Notes: generated from the letters alone by a model not told the origin. A DNA stretch of 64,000 nucleotides from NCEH01 sp040049195 (GCF_040049195.1 NZ_JBDZDL010000002.1); one strand, 5' to 3'. Counted from the stretch's first letter, positions 7,229 through 16,363 are shown. Made by a program: numbers and translations.

Positions 7229-9871
7229 TCAGTCGGCCACGGCCCGCGGCCGCGTCGCCGGCAGGCGGCGTGCGACGGTCGCGATACGGGTCCGCATGGC
7301 GCGCCAGGTGGCGAAATCATTCAGCCGCGAGGCTTCGCCGAGGCCGATGAGGGCCGCCGCGACGAACGGAAGGCTCTGGACCACCAGGGCGAGGGCGTAG
7401 AGATCGACTTCGCGCACCACATGCCAGTTGGTCATGTGCAAGGTCACGCCCGATCCCAGCAGCAAGCCGCCGACCACGGCTTCCGGCAGGGCCGGGAAGG
7501 AGCGCGCGGCGCCCGAGAGCCAGCCACCGCCCTTGGCCGTGCGGGCAAAGGCGAGGTCCTTGTAGCGGAAGCCGTCGAACACCGCCTTGGCGACCGTGAA
7601 CTGCACCGCCATGGCCGCGATCGCCGCGCCCAGCATGCGCAAGGGCGTGGTGGCGACGCGCATGCGGTACATGGCGATGAAGTGCAGCACATAGACCACG
7701 AAGGTGGCGATGATCGGCAGGGTGAGGATGTGCGCCGGAACGGCGATGCCGAAGGCGAACACGAACGGCACGAACGCCAGCGAGAGGATCGCCGCGAGGG
7801 CACCGACCGATTCCGCGCCAAGCCAGGCCACCCAGCCGAGCAGGAAGTGTCGGCGCTGCGCCGTGGTCAGGCGTGAGCGGGCCGGCAGGAAGCGCGACCA
7901 GTGCTTGCGAATGATCTGGAAGCCGCCGTAAGCCCAGCGGTGACGCTGCTTCTTGAACGCCTCGAACGTGTCGGGCAGCAGGCCCCAGCCGTAGCGGGTG
8001 CGGGTGTAATGGGTCTTCCAGCCGTTCTCGGCGATGGTGAGGCCGAGGTCGGTATCCTCGCAGATGGTGTCGGACGACCAGGAGCCGGCCTCCATCATGG
8101 CCGCGCGCCGCACCAGGCACATGGTGCCGTGCACGACGATGGCGTCGTCCTCGTTGCGCTGGACCATGCCGACATCGAAGAAGCCGGCATATTCCGCGTT
8201 CATGGCCTCATGCATCGGGCTGAGATGCCCGTCGCGGTGATCCTGCGGCGCCTGCACGAGACCCACGGTGGGATCCTCGAACACCGGCACCAGATCCTTC
8301 AGCCAATTGGGCGCGACCACATAATCGGCGTCGATCACGCCGATGATCTCGGCGTCGGGAGCGGTGTGCTCCAGCGCGATGCGCAGGGCGCCGGCCTTGA
8401 AGCCGCTGATCTTCTCGAGGTTCAGGAATTTGAAGCGCTCGCCGAGCGTGGCGCAATGGGCGCGGATCGGCTCCACCATCGCCGGGTCGGGCGTGTTGTT
8501 GAGCGCGACCACGCATTCAAGATTGGGATAATCGAGCCGCGCCACCGCATCCAGGGTCTGCTTGAGCATCTCCGGGGGTTCGCGATAGGCGGGAATGTGG
8601 ATCGACACCTTCGGGTAGCGCGAGAGCGTGGCGGCCGGACGGGCCTCGATCAGGCGCGAGGGGGCAGGGCCGAAGGCGACGGCCGCAAGCTCCTCGATGC
8701 GGTAGAGCAGCACGATCACGAGCGGCACCAGCAACACGACGGAGAGCAGCAGCGTCACGTAATTGCCGCCGGTCACATAGTGCGTGGCCCAATGGTTGAA
8801 CACCAAGGCGACCCAGGCGCCGACGCCATTGGCGGCGGCTGCCAGGACGGCGCCCTGCGAGACCGTCACGGTCTGCGAGGCGCGCAGCATGGGCAGCGAG
8901 AATACCAGCCCGAGCAACAGGGCGAGGATCGCGGTCTGGTTGAACGTGTTGGGAACGATCGGGCCGGTGAGCGGGAATTTCAGATGCCGGTTGGCGTCGA
9001 ACACACCCCAATACTGGCCCACCGAGCCTTCGAAGCTCTTCCAGGGCGCGTCAAAGGCCTCGATGATGTTGTATTCGATGCCCATGGCTTCGGCGCGCGC
9101 CGTGAAGGTGCGGATGACGTTCGCCTGGGCGAGCTCGCCCGGCACCGCCCCGTCGCGGTTGAAGCCGGCGCTCGGCCAGCCGAACTCGGCGATGACGATG
9201 CGCTTGCCGGGATAGGCGGCGCGCAGACGATTGTAGATGTCGATGGAGCGGTCCACGACCTGCTCGGCGCTGACGCCTTCCCAATAGGGGAGAATGTGCG
9301 CGGCGATATAATCCACCGCCGACACCAGCTCGGGATGGTCGAGCCAGACGTTCCAGATTTCGCCGGTGGTGACGGGGGTATTGGTTTCCCGCTTCACCTT
9401 GCGGATCAGCTCGGCCATCTCGGCGGCGCTCTTTTCACCGCGGAAGATGGTCTCGTTGCCGATCACCAGACCTTCGACGTTGGGATTGCGCTTCGTGAGG
9501 TCGACCGCCGCGCGGATTTCCTTGGCGTTGCGGGTCTCGTCCTTGTCGATCCAGGCGCCGACCGTCACCTTCAGCCCGCGTTCCGCGGCAATGGCCGGGA
9601 TCAGTTCGAGGCCCATGGTGGAGGAATAGGTGCGGATGGCGCGCGTGTAGTCGGCCACCGCATTCACATCGGAACGAATCTGTTCCGCCGTCACCGGCGG
9701 ACCCTTGTCGGGGTGGCGGACGTCTCGGCTATAGGGTGCGAAGGACAGGCTCGAAAAGCGCTCCGTGACGCCCGGAGCGTGAACTTCCGGACGCACGGAA
9801 TACCAGATCGCGGCGTGAAATCCGATCACAACCGTGATGATGGCTGCAGCAGCAGCAAGGCCGGGACGCAT
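7229..9871 (-). CDS. ndvB: Cyclic beta-(1,3),(1,6)-glucan synthase NdvB-type (GH17-like plus GT2)
   Basis: Large inner-membrane enzyme of 880 residues, best explained as the Bradyrhizobium-type NdvB beta-1,3-glucosyltransferase. After one N-terminal membrane segment (about 5-25) comes a GH17-like domain (about 40-300), with both expected glutamates visible: Glu140 in VIGNE and Glu229 in AEFGWPSAG. Membrane helices follow near 315-395. A GT2 domain then has IPAYREP, DADYVV, CEDTDLGL and the processive signature QRHRW. Further helices end the protein. Not homologous to the much larger Rhizobium NdvB/ChvB. A CtrA-like site and inverted repeat lie 28-72 bases upstream. The ndvB symbol assumes orthology to B. 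japonicum, from architecture and neighbours. Confidence 0.85.
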   Translation of the reverse strand: MRPGLAAAAAIITVVIGFHAAIWYSVRPEVHAPGVTERFSSLSFAPYSRDVRHPDKGPPVTAEQIRSDVNAVADYTRAIRTYSSTMGLELIPAIAAERGLKVTVGAWIDKDETRNAKEIRAAVDLTKRNPNVEGLVIGNETIFRGEKSAAEMAELIRKVKRETNTPVTTGEIWNVWLDHPELVSAVDYIAAHILPYWEGVSAEQVVDRSIDIYNRLRAAYPGKRIVIAEFGWPSAGFNRDGAVPGELAQANVIRTFTARAEAMGIEYNIIEAFDAPWKSFEGSVGQYWGVFDANRHLKFPLTGPIVPNTFNQTAILALLLGLVFSLPMLRASQTVTVSQGAVLAAAANGVGAWVALVFNHWATHYVTGGNYVTLLLSVVLLVPLVIVLLYRIEELAAVAFGPAPSRLIEARPAATLSRYPKVSIHIPAYREPPEMLKQTLDAVARLDYPNLECVVALNNTPDPAMVEPIRAHCATLGERFKFLNLEKISGFKAGALRIALEHTAPDAEIIGVIDADYVVAPNWLKDLVPVFEDPTVGLVQAPQDHRDGHLSPMHEAMNAEYAGFFDVGMVQRNEDDAIVVHGTMCLVRRAAMMEAGSWSSDTICEDTDLGLTIAENGWKTHYTRTRYGWGLLPDTFEAFKKQRHRWAYGGFQIIRKHWSRFLPARSRLTTAQRRHFLLGWVAWLGAESVGALAAILSLAFVPFVFAFGIAVPAHILTLPIIATFVVYVLHFIAMYRMRVATTPLRMLGAAIAAMAVQFTVAKAVFDGFRYKDLAFARTAKGGGWLSGAARSFPALPEAVVGGLLLGSGVTLHMTNWHVVREVDLYALALVVQSLPFVAAALIGLGEASRLNDFATWRAMRTRIATVARRLPATRPRAVAD

Positions 9872-9905
9872 TGGCGGAGACCCACTCGAAAGGGAAATCG
9901 AACCG

Positions 9906-9943
9906 TTAACGCAGGCTTAAGATATCGGTTCCTGATCTTAAGC
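9906..9943. promoter_or_regulatory. Candidate operator: CtrA-like TTAA-N7-TTAA plus 9-bp inverted repeat
   Basis: TTAA at 9906-9909 and TTAA at 9917-9920 are separated by exactly seven bases, the spacing of a CtrA full site. The second half overlaps the left arm of a perfect inverted repeat: GCTTAAGAT at 9915-9923 and ATCTTAAGC at 9935-9943, with an 11-base spacer. It lies upstream of the ndvB-type start (9871). Function is inference; it could also form a 5'-leader hairpin. Confidence 0.4.
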
Positions 9944-10085
9944 TACGGAGCACCCTTTCGACCTGCCCCTAGGTCGGCAGTGCCTTTTACGCGGCACCGC
10001 ACCGAGACACTAAACCTCTCAAATCAAGAGGTAAATGGGAAGTATGGCGGGCACTGGGCGGCGCCAAGGCCGCCGGGTGATCTAA

Positions 10086-10541
10086 TTATTGCGCTGGTGC
10101 AGCAACATAGTCGGGATTAACCCAACATTGATGGACCCGGGCGCCCAAACGCTCTTGCGCTTTTTGATCGATGTTGCCCTGGCGCACCAGGCACCGGAAC
10201 GCGAGTTTGAGATGCTCGGTCGGGCAACCGAAGCGCTCGTACATGTCCAGGTGGCGGCGCGCGGTGTCGATATCGTCGCGCCAGAGCAGCGCGGCAATGC
10301 GCCGCCCCGTCCAAACACATTCCGGCAATCCGGCATTGCCGGGCAGTTTCGAAGCTTCCGTGAATTCTTCCACGGACCGGCGCTGCGCATCACGCGCCGC
10401 CTGCTGCTCCGGCGTGATCTGCTCGGCCGGGGTTGCGGGCTTCTGGTCGGTTCCCTGGGATTGGGCGGAAACCGGACCGGCGAACGCGAGAAACAGAGCG
10501 CCCGCGAGGAGCGTGAGACGGAAACGGTCCATATTGGCCAT
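10086..10541 (-). CDS. Small periplasmic four-cysteine protein of the glucan locus (NdvD position)
   Basis: 151 residues with a clear Sec signal peptide (hydrophobic run about 8-22, likely cleavage after VSA at residue 26). The mature domain is small and contains four cysteines (75, 106, 117, 139), plausibly two disulfides. It sits between the ndvB- and ndvC-type genes. In Bradyrhizobium japonicum a third glucan gene, ndvD, lies between ndvB and ndvC; its reported product is larger (about 26 kDa, one membrane segment), so equivalence is by position only. It resembles proteins annotated as beta-1-3, beta-1-6-glucan biosynthesis proteins. Same strand as ndvB, 214 bases upstream, possibly co-transcribed. 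An internal start at 10532 (MDRFRL) is also possible. Confidence 0.7.
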   Translation of the reverse strand: MANMDRFRLTLLAGALFLAFAGPVSAQSQGTDQKPATPAEQITPEQQAARDAQRRSVEEFTEASKLPGNAGLPECVWTGRRIAALLWRDDIDTARRHLDMYERFGCPTEHLKLAFRCLVRQGNIDQKAQERLGARVHQCWVNPDYVAAPAQ

Positions 10542-10760
10542 TGGGTTCGAAGGCTGAAGGGCGGAAGACGATCCGCGGGTGCACCTTAGGAGAATGTCGG
10601 GAATTTGTCAGCATGAGGACGCCTCGGAAACAAGTCGCCGGGCATCTTCGCGCTGTGGACGGGGCATCCCTGCCCTGGTTGCACCGCAATGGCTTCACAT
10701 GGTTCTCGCGAAGCTTTATGTCGCTGGGCACGCGCCGCCGCCCCACCCCCGGGAGATTTC

Positions 10761-12386
10761 ATGACATCGTCTTTGCGGTTGCCGCTCATGCTGGCACTTG
10801 TGGTGGGCGTCGCCGTCGTGGGGCTGGCCTATGTTATGGGGCGGCCGGTGGCGATGCCGCCCTCTCCGTTGGCGGCTGGCGAAAAACTGCAATGCGTGTC
10901 GTATGCGCCGTTCCGCGAGGGACAATCGCCGCTGATCAAAGGTCTGGTGATCCCCGAGCAGCAGATCGACGAGGATCTGGCACAATTGGCCAAGATCACC
11001 GATTGCGTGCGGACTTATTCAGTGGAGATGGGGCTCGACAAGGTCGCCCCGCTCGCCCGCAAGCATGGGCTCAAGATGTTCCAGGGCATCTGGCTCGGCT
11101 CCGAACGGCCGAAGAACCGGATCGAGATCGAATCCGGCGTGAAGCTGGCGCAGCAATATCCCGATGTGATCCAGGGGGTGATCGTCGGCAATGAAGTGAT
11201 GCTGCGGGGCGAACTGTCCTCCTCCGACATCTCCGCCATTCTTCGTGAGGTGAAATCTCGCGTCGGTGCAACCCCCGTTACCTATGCCGACGTCTGGGAG
11301 TTCTGGGAGCGCGCGCCGGCGCTCGCGGCGGACGTGGATTTCATCACCGTCCATATCCTGCCCTATTGGGAGGATCTGCCGGTGGCGGCCGACCAGGCGG
11401 CGCGGCATATCGATGAAACCCGACAGCACGTGGCCAAGATGTTTCCCGGCAAGGAGATCCTGATCGGCGAGACCGGCTGGCCGAGCGCCGGGCGCATGCG
11501 CGAAGGCGCCTTGCCGGCTCCGTCCGAGCAGGCGCTGGTGATGCATGAATTGCTGAAGCTGGCGAAGGAGAAGGGCTATCGGGTCAATGTCATCGAAGCC
11601 TTCGACCAGCCTTGGAAGCGGGCGAACGAGGGCACGGTGGGCGGGCATTGGGGGCTGATCGACGCCGGGACCCGCGAGCCCAAATTCCATTGGGGCGAGC
11701 CGGTGGTGAATCACCCCTTCTGGCGCGCCCAGGCGGTGGCCGGGGTGGTGATGGTGATGCTGGCCTTCGGAGCGGCGCTGTATGGCGCGAAAAAGCGGGC
11801 CAAGACCGTGCGCCCCCGCGACTGGCTGGCGGTTTCCCTGATCGCGTTCGCGGGCGGAGCCACCTTCGGGCCGGCGCTCGCGGCGCTGCCGCTGGAGAGT
11901 CTGGGCTGGATCGGCTGGACCCGCAATCTCGCCTTCGTCGCGGTGTCGCTCGCGGCGGTGGCGGTGATCCCGGCCGCGATCGGCGCAGGTGTGCGGCTGC
12001 CCGCGCTCGCCACCGTGCTCGATGGCGTGCGGCGTCGGCAGGCGGATTGCTTTGCGGTGGGTGCCGCGGCGATTCTCGCGCTCGGCGTGCTCGCCATCGG
12101 CGAGGCGGCGTTCGAACTGGTGTTCGACCCGCGCTATAAGGACTTCCCGATCAATGCGCTGACCCCGGTCGCGGCGGCGCTCACCATATTCGCTTTGCTG
12201 CGCCTGCCGGCCGGGGCGGGGGCGGGCATGGCGGAGCGCACGGCCTTCTGGTGGCTCGTGGTTGCGGGACTATTCGTGCCGCTCAACGAGACGCTGCAGA
12301 ACTGGCAGGCACTGTGGTTCGGCCTGATCTGCCTGGCGCTCGCCGTTACGCTGTGGCGGGTCCGGGCCGCGCGAGCGACAGGATGA
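10761..12386 (+). CDS. ndvC: GH17-like membrane protein NdvC-type, beta-(1,6)-glucan formation
   Basis: 541 residues. One N-terminal membrane segment (about 8-27) is followed by a GH17-like domain (about 40-325). Both catalytic glutamates are present: Glu145 in IVGNE and Glu237 in the family signature IGETGWPSAG. The C-terminal third (about 345-540) has several membrane helices. B. japonicum NdvC (about 62 kDa, beta-glucanase-like) is required for the (1,6)-linkages of the cyclic glucan, probably as a transglycosylase. The ATG at 10761 has GGGAGA six bases upstream; a longer frame from 10689 adds 24 unconvincing residues. Divergent from the small periplasmic gene. The last 41 bases overlap the convergent small membrane gene. 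Confidence 0.82.
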   Translation: MTSSLRLPLMLALVVGVAVVGLAYVMGRPVAMPPSPLAAGEKLQCVSYAPFREGQSPLIKGLVIPEQQIDEDLAQLAKITDCVRTYSVEMGLDKVAPLARKHGLKMFQGIWLGSERPKNRIEIESGVKLAQQYPDVIQGVIVGNEVMLRGELSSSDISAILREVKSRVGATPVTYADVWEFWERAPALAADVDFITVHILPYWEDLPVAADQAARHIDETRQHVAKMFPGKEILIGETGWPSAGRMREGALPAPSEQALVMHELLKLAKEKGYRVNVIEAFDQPWKRANEGTVGGHWGLIDAGTREPKFHWGEPVVNHPFWRAQAVAGVVMVMLAFGAALYGAKKRAKTVRPRDWLAVSLIAFAGGATFGPALAALPLESLGWIGWTRNLAFVAVSLAAVAVIPAAIGAGVRLPALATVLDGVRRRQADCFAVGAAAILALGVLAIGEAAFELVFDPRYKDFPINALTPVAAALTIFALLRLPAGAGAGMAERTAFWWLVVAGLFVPLNETLQNWQALWFGLICLALAVTLWRVRAARATG

Positions 12387-12735
12387 GGAGCATCGCCGCG
12401 ATCGCCCCGGCGATATTGTTGTAGAGCACCAGCGCGATCCCGGCGAACGCGATGCCGATGGCGAAGGTGACAAGGCGCGGCCTCCAGAGCTGCACCAGCG
12501 CCGCGGCAAGGGCGATGCCGCCGAATACCGACCATCCGAACAGGGCGATGGTCGCCGCGCGCAGCTTGCATTGGAAGGTGGCCAGCCCGGCATCGCAGGC
12601 GAGGCCCACCGTGGACGGCTCGATAATCAGATAACGCACATAGATCGCCCAGCCGGTGGCGCCCATGCCGATCGCGATCAACCAGTTCATGGCGCGCGGT
12701 CCGGGGCGGAAGCTGCGGTCTGTGGCGGTATCCAT
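12346..12735 (-). CDS. Small integral membrane protein next to ndvC, unknown function
   Basis: 129 residues from the ATG at 12735 (MDTATDRSFRPG); a longer in-frame start at 12792 is possible. About four hydrophobic segments are visible: near 17-36, 59-80, 88-103 and 105-122. Two cysteines lie in the loop after the first segment (ACDAGLATFQC). No domain is recognised. It runs opposite to ndvC and their 3' ends overlap by 41 bases, so transcripts would be antisense at the tails. Position suggests a link with the glucan locus, but this is inference. The coding case rests on the consistent hydrophobic pattern; confidence is moderate. Confidence 0.6.
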   Translation of the reverse strand: MDTATDRSFRPGPRAMNWLIAIGMGATGWAIYVRYLIIEPSTVGLACDAGLATFQCKLRAATIALFGWSVFGGIALAAALVQLWRPRLVTFAIGIAFAGIALVLYNNIAGAIAAMLLILSLARPGPATA

Positions 12736-13058
12736 AAGCGGCGTCCTGCAATGGTGTCCCTGCCAGATGGCATCATCCCCGCCGCGAGACAACTCCCAAG
12801 GCCGCCCTTTGGTCCTCGCAGCCGCCTTCCGGCGCGACGGACCCGCAAGGCACCCCCGGGCCTGCGGCGAATACGCCCGCCGCTCCCGGCTGCGATCGTT
12901 TCGTTCGCAGGGCGCTTCGCCCTCACTTCCGCTTAAGGTTTAGCTTCCATCATATTCTCAAGCCGGCGCGGACCCTGGCGTGACGGCGAGATCGGATGGC
13001 GACAAGGATGCCGTTTTCGCTCTAGAAGGGCCGCGTTGGTCGTGGCGCGAGGATTCCC
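12736..13058. other. Divergent intergenic region upstream of glmU
   Basis: About 320 bases between the starts of the small membrane gene and glmU. It should hold promoters for both. No tRNA, small RNA, clear promoter or operator was recognised. Composition is GC-rich up to about 12930 and less so nearer glmU. Confidence 0.5.
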
Positions 13059-14402
13059 ATGAGCGAACGCAGTCTTCTTGTCGTGATTCTGGCTGCCGGC
13101 GAAGGCACGCGGATGGCATCGCGCGTGCCCAAGGTGCTCCATAAGATCGCGGGCCGCACCATGTTGCACCATGTGCTGGAAGCCACCCGCGGGGCCGGCG
13201 CGACGCGCGTCGCCGTGGTGGTCGGTCCCGGCCGCGCCGATGTGGCCGAGGAGGCCCATCGCATCGCCCCCCATGCCCAGGTGTTTCTCCAGGAAGAGCG
13301 GCTCGGCACCGCCCATGCCGTGCTCGCCGCCCGCGCGGCGCTGGAGCAGCCGGTGGACGATGTGCTGGTGCTCTATGCCGACACGCCGCTCGTGCGGCCT
13401 CAGACCCTGCTCGCCCTGCGGGCGCCTCTCGCCAGCGGCGCCGCCGTCGTGGCGCTGGGCTTTTATGCCGCCGATCCCACCGGCTATGGCCGCCTCATCA
13501 CCCATGGCGGCGAATTGCTCGCCATCCGCGAGGAGAAGGATGCGAGCCCCAGCGAACGGCAGATCGATTTCTGCAATGCCGGGCTAATGGCGCTCTCCGG
13601 CGCCCTTGCCCTGGACCTGCTGGACCGCATCGGCAACGACAACGCCAAGGGCGAATATTATCTCACCGACGCGGTGGAGATCGCCCGCGGTGAGGGCCAC
13701 GCCACGATCGCCGCTGAGGGCGAGGCGGAGGACGTGGCGGGCGTCAACAGCCGCATCCAGCTGGCCGAGGCGGAAGCCATCATGCAGAAGCGGCTTCGGC
13801 TGGCCGCCATGGCGGGCGGTGCCACCCTGGTCGCCCCCGAAACCGTGTTCTTCAGCGCCGACACCGAGCTTGGCCGCGACGTGGTCGTGGAGCCGCACGT
13901 GGTGTTCGGCCCGGGGGTGAGCGTCGGCAACGACGTGGTGATCCATTCCTTCTGCCATCTGGAAGGAGCGCACCTGGAAAGCGGCGTCACCATCGGCCCC
14001 TATGCGCGGCTGCGGCCGGGCACGCGGCTCGATACCGGGGTGCGCATCGGCAACTTCGTCGAGACCAAGGCCGCCCACCTTGAACGTGGTGTTAAGGTCA
14101 ACCATCTCTCATACGTGGGCGACGCCCATGTGGGCGCGAACAGCAATCTCGGCGCCGGCACCATCACCTGCAATTACGACGGCTTCACCAAATCGCGGAC
14201 GGAGATCGGCGCGGGCGCCTTCATCGGCGTGCATTCGGCGCTGGTGGCGCCGGTGACCGTGGGTGCGGGAGCCTATGTGGGCACCGGCTCGGTCATTACG
14301 GACGACGTGCCGGACGATGCGCTGGCGATCGCCCGCGGGCGGCAGGTGGTGAAGCCCGGCTGGGCGCCGGAATTCCGCGACCGCGCCAAGCACAAGGGCT
14401 GA
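13059..14402 (+). CDS. glmU: Bifunctional GlcNAc-1-P uridyltransferase / GlcN-1-P acetyltransferase GlmU
   Basis: Makes UDP-GlcNAc in two steps, acetylation of GlcN-1-P and then uridylyl transfer, feeding peptidoglycan and, through LpxA, lipid A. 447 residues. The N-terminal Rossmann domain (about 1-230) begins with LAAGEGTRMASRVPKVLHKI, the pyrophosphorylase signature G-x-G-T-x-M with its conserved lysine. The C-terminal hexapeptide beta-helix (about 250-430) contains NFVETKAA, GAGTITCNYDGF and GTGSVI, as in the acetyltransferase. ATG at 13059 follows GCGCGAGGATTCCC. glmS lies 137 bases downstream on the same strand, so the two consecutive pathway genes may be co-transcribed. Confidence 0.96.
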   Translation: MSERSLLVVILAAGEGTRMASRVPKVLHKIAGRTMLHHVLEATRGAGATRVAVVVGPGRADVAEEAHRIAPHAQVFLQEERLGTAHAVLAARAALEQPVDDVLVLYADTPLVRPQTLLALRAPLASGAAVVALGFYAADPTGYGRLITHGGELLAIREEKDASPSERQIDFCNAGLMALSGALALDLLDRIGNDNAKGEYYLTDAVEIARGEGHATIAAEGEAEDVAGVNSRIQLAEAEAIMQKRLRLAAMAGGATLVAPETVFFSADTELGRDVVVEPHVVFGPGVSVGNDVVIHSFCHLEGAHLESGVTIGPYARLRPGTRLDTGVRIGNFVETKAAHLERGVKVNHLSYVGDAHVGANSNLGAGTITCNYDGFTKSRTEIGAGAFIGVHSALVAPVTVGAGAYVGTGSVITDDVPDDALAIARGRQVVKPGWAPEFRDRAKHKG

Positions 14403-14539
14403 TCGCGCCGCCCGCCGGCGAGACGCGGTCAGGAAGCGAAAGAGGAAGTGATGCTGCACCGCGCCACGCAGGCTGGCGGAGCGCGGCGAAGCAGGCTTTA
14501 ACCGGCCTCGGGTGTGACACTTACGGAGCGCAATCGGTC

Positions 14540-16363
14540 ATGTGCGGCATCGTCGGCATTCTTGGTAAAACGCCCGTGGCGGAAAACCTGGTGGAATCCC
14601 TCCGCCGCCTCGAATATCGCGGCTATGATTCCGCCGGCATCGCGACCCTGGAAGACAATCATCTCACGCTGTGCCGCGCCGAAGGGAAGCTGCGGAACCT
14701 CGAGAAGAAGCTGGACCGCCACCCGCTGCACGGCCACACCGGCATCGGCCACACCCGCTGGGCGACCCACGGCAAGCCCTCCGAGCGCAATGCCCATCCC
14801 CACGCCACCAAGCGCGTTGCTGCGGTGCACAATGGCATCATCGAGAATTTCCGCGAGCTGAAGGAAGAGCTGATCGGCCGCGGCATCACCTTCAAGAGCG
14901 ACACGGACACCGAAGTGGTCGCCCAGCTCGTGGATCGCGAACTGCTGGCGGGCCTGGACCCGGTGAGCGCGGTGGGCGCGGTGCTGCCGCGCCTGAAGGG
15001 TGCGTTCGCGCTCGCCTTCGTGTTCGACGGCTTCGACGATCTGATGATCGCGGCCCGGCGCGGCTCGCCGCTCGCCATCGGCTATGGCGAGGGCGAGATG
15101 TTCCTCGGCTCCGACGCGATCGCGCTCGGCCCGTTCACCGACACCGTCTCCTACCTGGAAGAAGGGGACTGGGCGATCCTGCATCGCGGCGGCGTCGAGA
15201 TCCGCAACGAGCGCGGGGCGATCGTGCAGCGCGCGGTCCAGAAGGTCGCCGCCGGCACGCTGGTGGTGGACAAGGGCAACCATCGCCATTTCATGGCGAA
15301 GGAAATCTACGAGCAGCCCGAGGTTATCGCCCACACCTTCAGCCATTATGTGGACATCGCCGAGGAGGTGGTGTGCCTGCCCGAGCTGCCGTTCGCGCTC
15401 GCCGACATCAGCCATATCTCGATCACCGCCTGCGGCACGGCGCTGTATGCCGGCGCGGTCGCCGAATATTGGTTCGAGCGATTCGCCCGCATTCCGGTGA
15501 GCACCGACATCGCCTCCGAATTCCGCTATCGCGAAACCCCCTTGCCCCCGGGCGGCGTGACCATCGTCATCTCCCAATCGGGCGAGACCGCCGATACGCT
15601 CGCGTCCCTGCGCTATGCCAAGGAGTGCGGGCAGAAGGTGGTTGCGGTGGTGAACGTGCCCACTTCGACCATCGCCCGCGAGGCGGACGTGGTGCTGCCG
15701 ATTCTCGCCGGGCCGGAAATCGGCGTCGCCTCCACCAAGGCCTTCACCTGCCAGCTGGCGACGCTTTTGTGCCTCGCGGTGGCGACCGGCCGCGCGAAGG
15801 GCAACCTTTCGCTTGAGGACGAGCATCGCCTGGTGCGCGCCATGATGGAAGTGCCGCGCCTGATGACCGAAGCGCTCAAGCTGAGCCCCGAGATCGAGGT
15901 GCTCGCCCGCACCCTCTCCAAGGCGCAGGACGTGCTCTATCTCGGCCGCGGCACCAATTATCCGCTGGCCCTGGAGGGCGCGCTGAAGTTGAAGGAAATC
16001 TCCTACATCCACGCCGAGGGCTATGCCGGCGGCGAACTGAAGCATGGGCCCATCGCGCTGATCGACGAGAAGATGCCGGTGGTGGTGATCGCCCCGTCCG
16101 ACCGCATCTTCGACAAGACCGTCTCCAACATGGAGGAGGTCGCGGCCCGTGGCGGCAGGATCATCCTCGTCACCGACCCGGCCGGCGCCGCGCAGGCGAA
16201 TGTGGATGCGATCCAGAAGCTGATCCTGCCGGAGATGCCGGCAACCGTGGGGCCGCTGGTCTATTCCATCCCGGTCCAGCTCATCGCCTACCATACGGCG
16301 GTGATCATGGGCACGGACGTGGACCAGCCGCGCAATCTGGCGAAGTCCGTCACGGTGGAGTGA
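14540..16363 (+). CDS. glmS: Glutamine-fructose-6-phosphate aminotransferase (isomerizing) GlmS
   Basis: Entry enzyme of hexosamine synthesis: fructose-6-P plus glutamine to glucosamine-6-P. 607 residues, the family length. The protein begins MCGIVGILG, so Cys2 is the N-terminal nucleophile after Met removal. The class II glutaminase domain covers about 1-235 (RRLEYRGYDSAGI, HTRWATHG). Two SIS sugar-isomerase domains follow (about 285-415 and 455-590) with SQSGETADT, ASTKAFTCQ and EGYAGGELKHGPIALI. The protein ends KSVTVE. It lies downstream of glmU, as in many alphaproteobacteria. No riboswitch-like structure was seen upstream. Confidence 0.97.
   Translation: MCGIVGILGKTPVAENLVESLRRLEYRGYDSAGIATLEDNHLTLCRAEGKLRNLEKKLDRHPLHGHTGIGHTRWATHGKPSERNAHPHATKRVAAVHNGIIENFRELKEELIGRGITFKSDTDTEVVAQLVDRELLAGLDPVSAVGAVLPRLKGAFALAFVFDGFDDLMIAARRGSPLAIGYGEGEMFLGSDAIALGPFTDTVSYLEEGDWAILHRGGVEIRNERGAIVQRAVQKVAAGTLVVDKGNHRHFMAKEIYEQPEVIAHTFSHYVDIAEEVVCLPELPFALADISHISITACGTALYAGAVAEYWFERFARIPVSTDIASEFRYRETPLPPGGVTIVISQSGETADTLASLRYAKECGQKVVAVVNVPTSTIAREADVVLPILAGPEIGVASTKAFTCQLATLLCLAVATGRAKGNLSLEDEHRLVRAMMEVPRLMTEALKLSPEIEVLARTLSKAQDVLYLGRGTNYPLALEGALKLKEISYIHAEGYAGGELKHGPIALIDEKMPVVVIAPSDRIFDKTVSNMEEVAARGGRIILVTDPAGAAQANVDAIQKLILPEMPATVGPLVYSIPVQLIAYHTAVIMGTDVDQPRNLAKSVTVE

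Noticed and set aside
14403..14539. glmS-type ribozyme/riboswitch upstream of glmS
   Set aside because: That element belongs mainly to Firmicutes; no matching core or pseudoknot was visible, only a weak stem.
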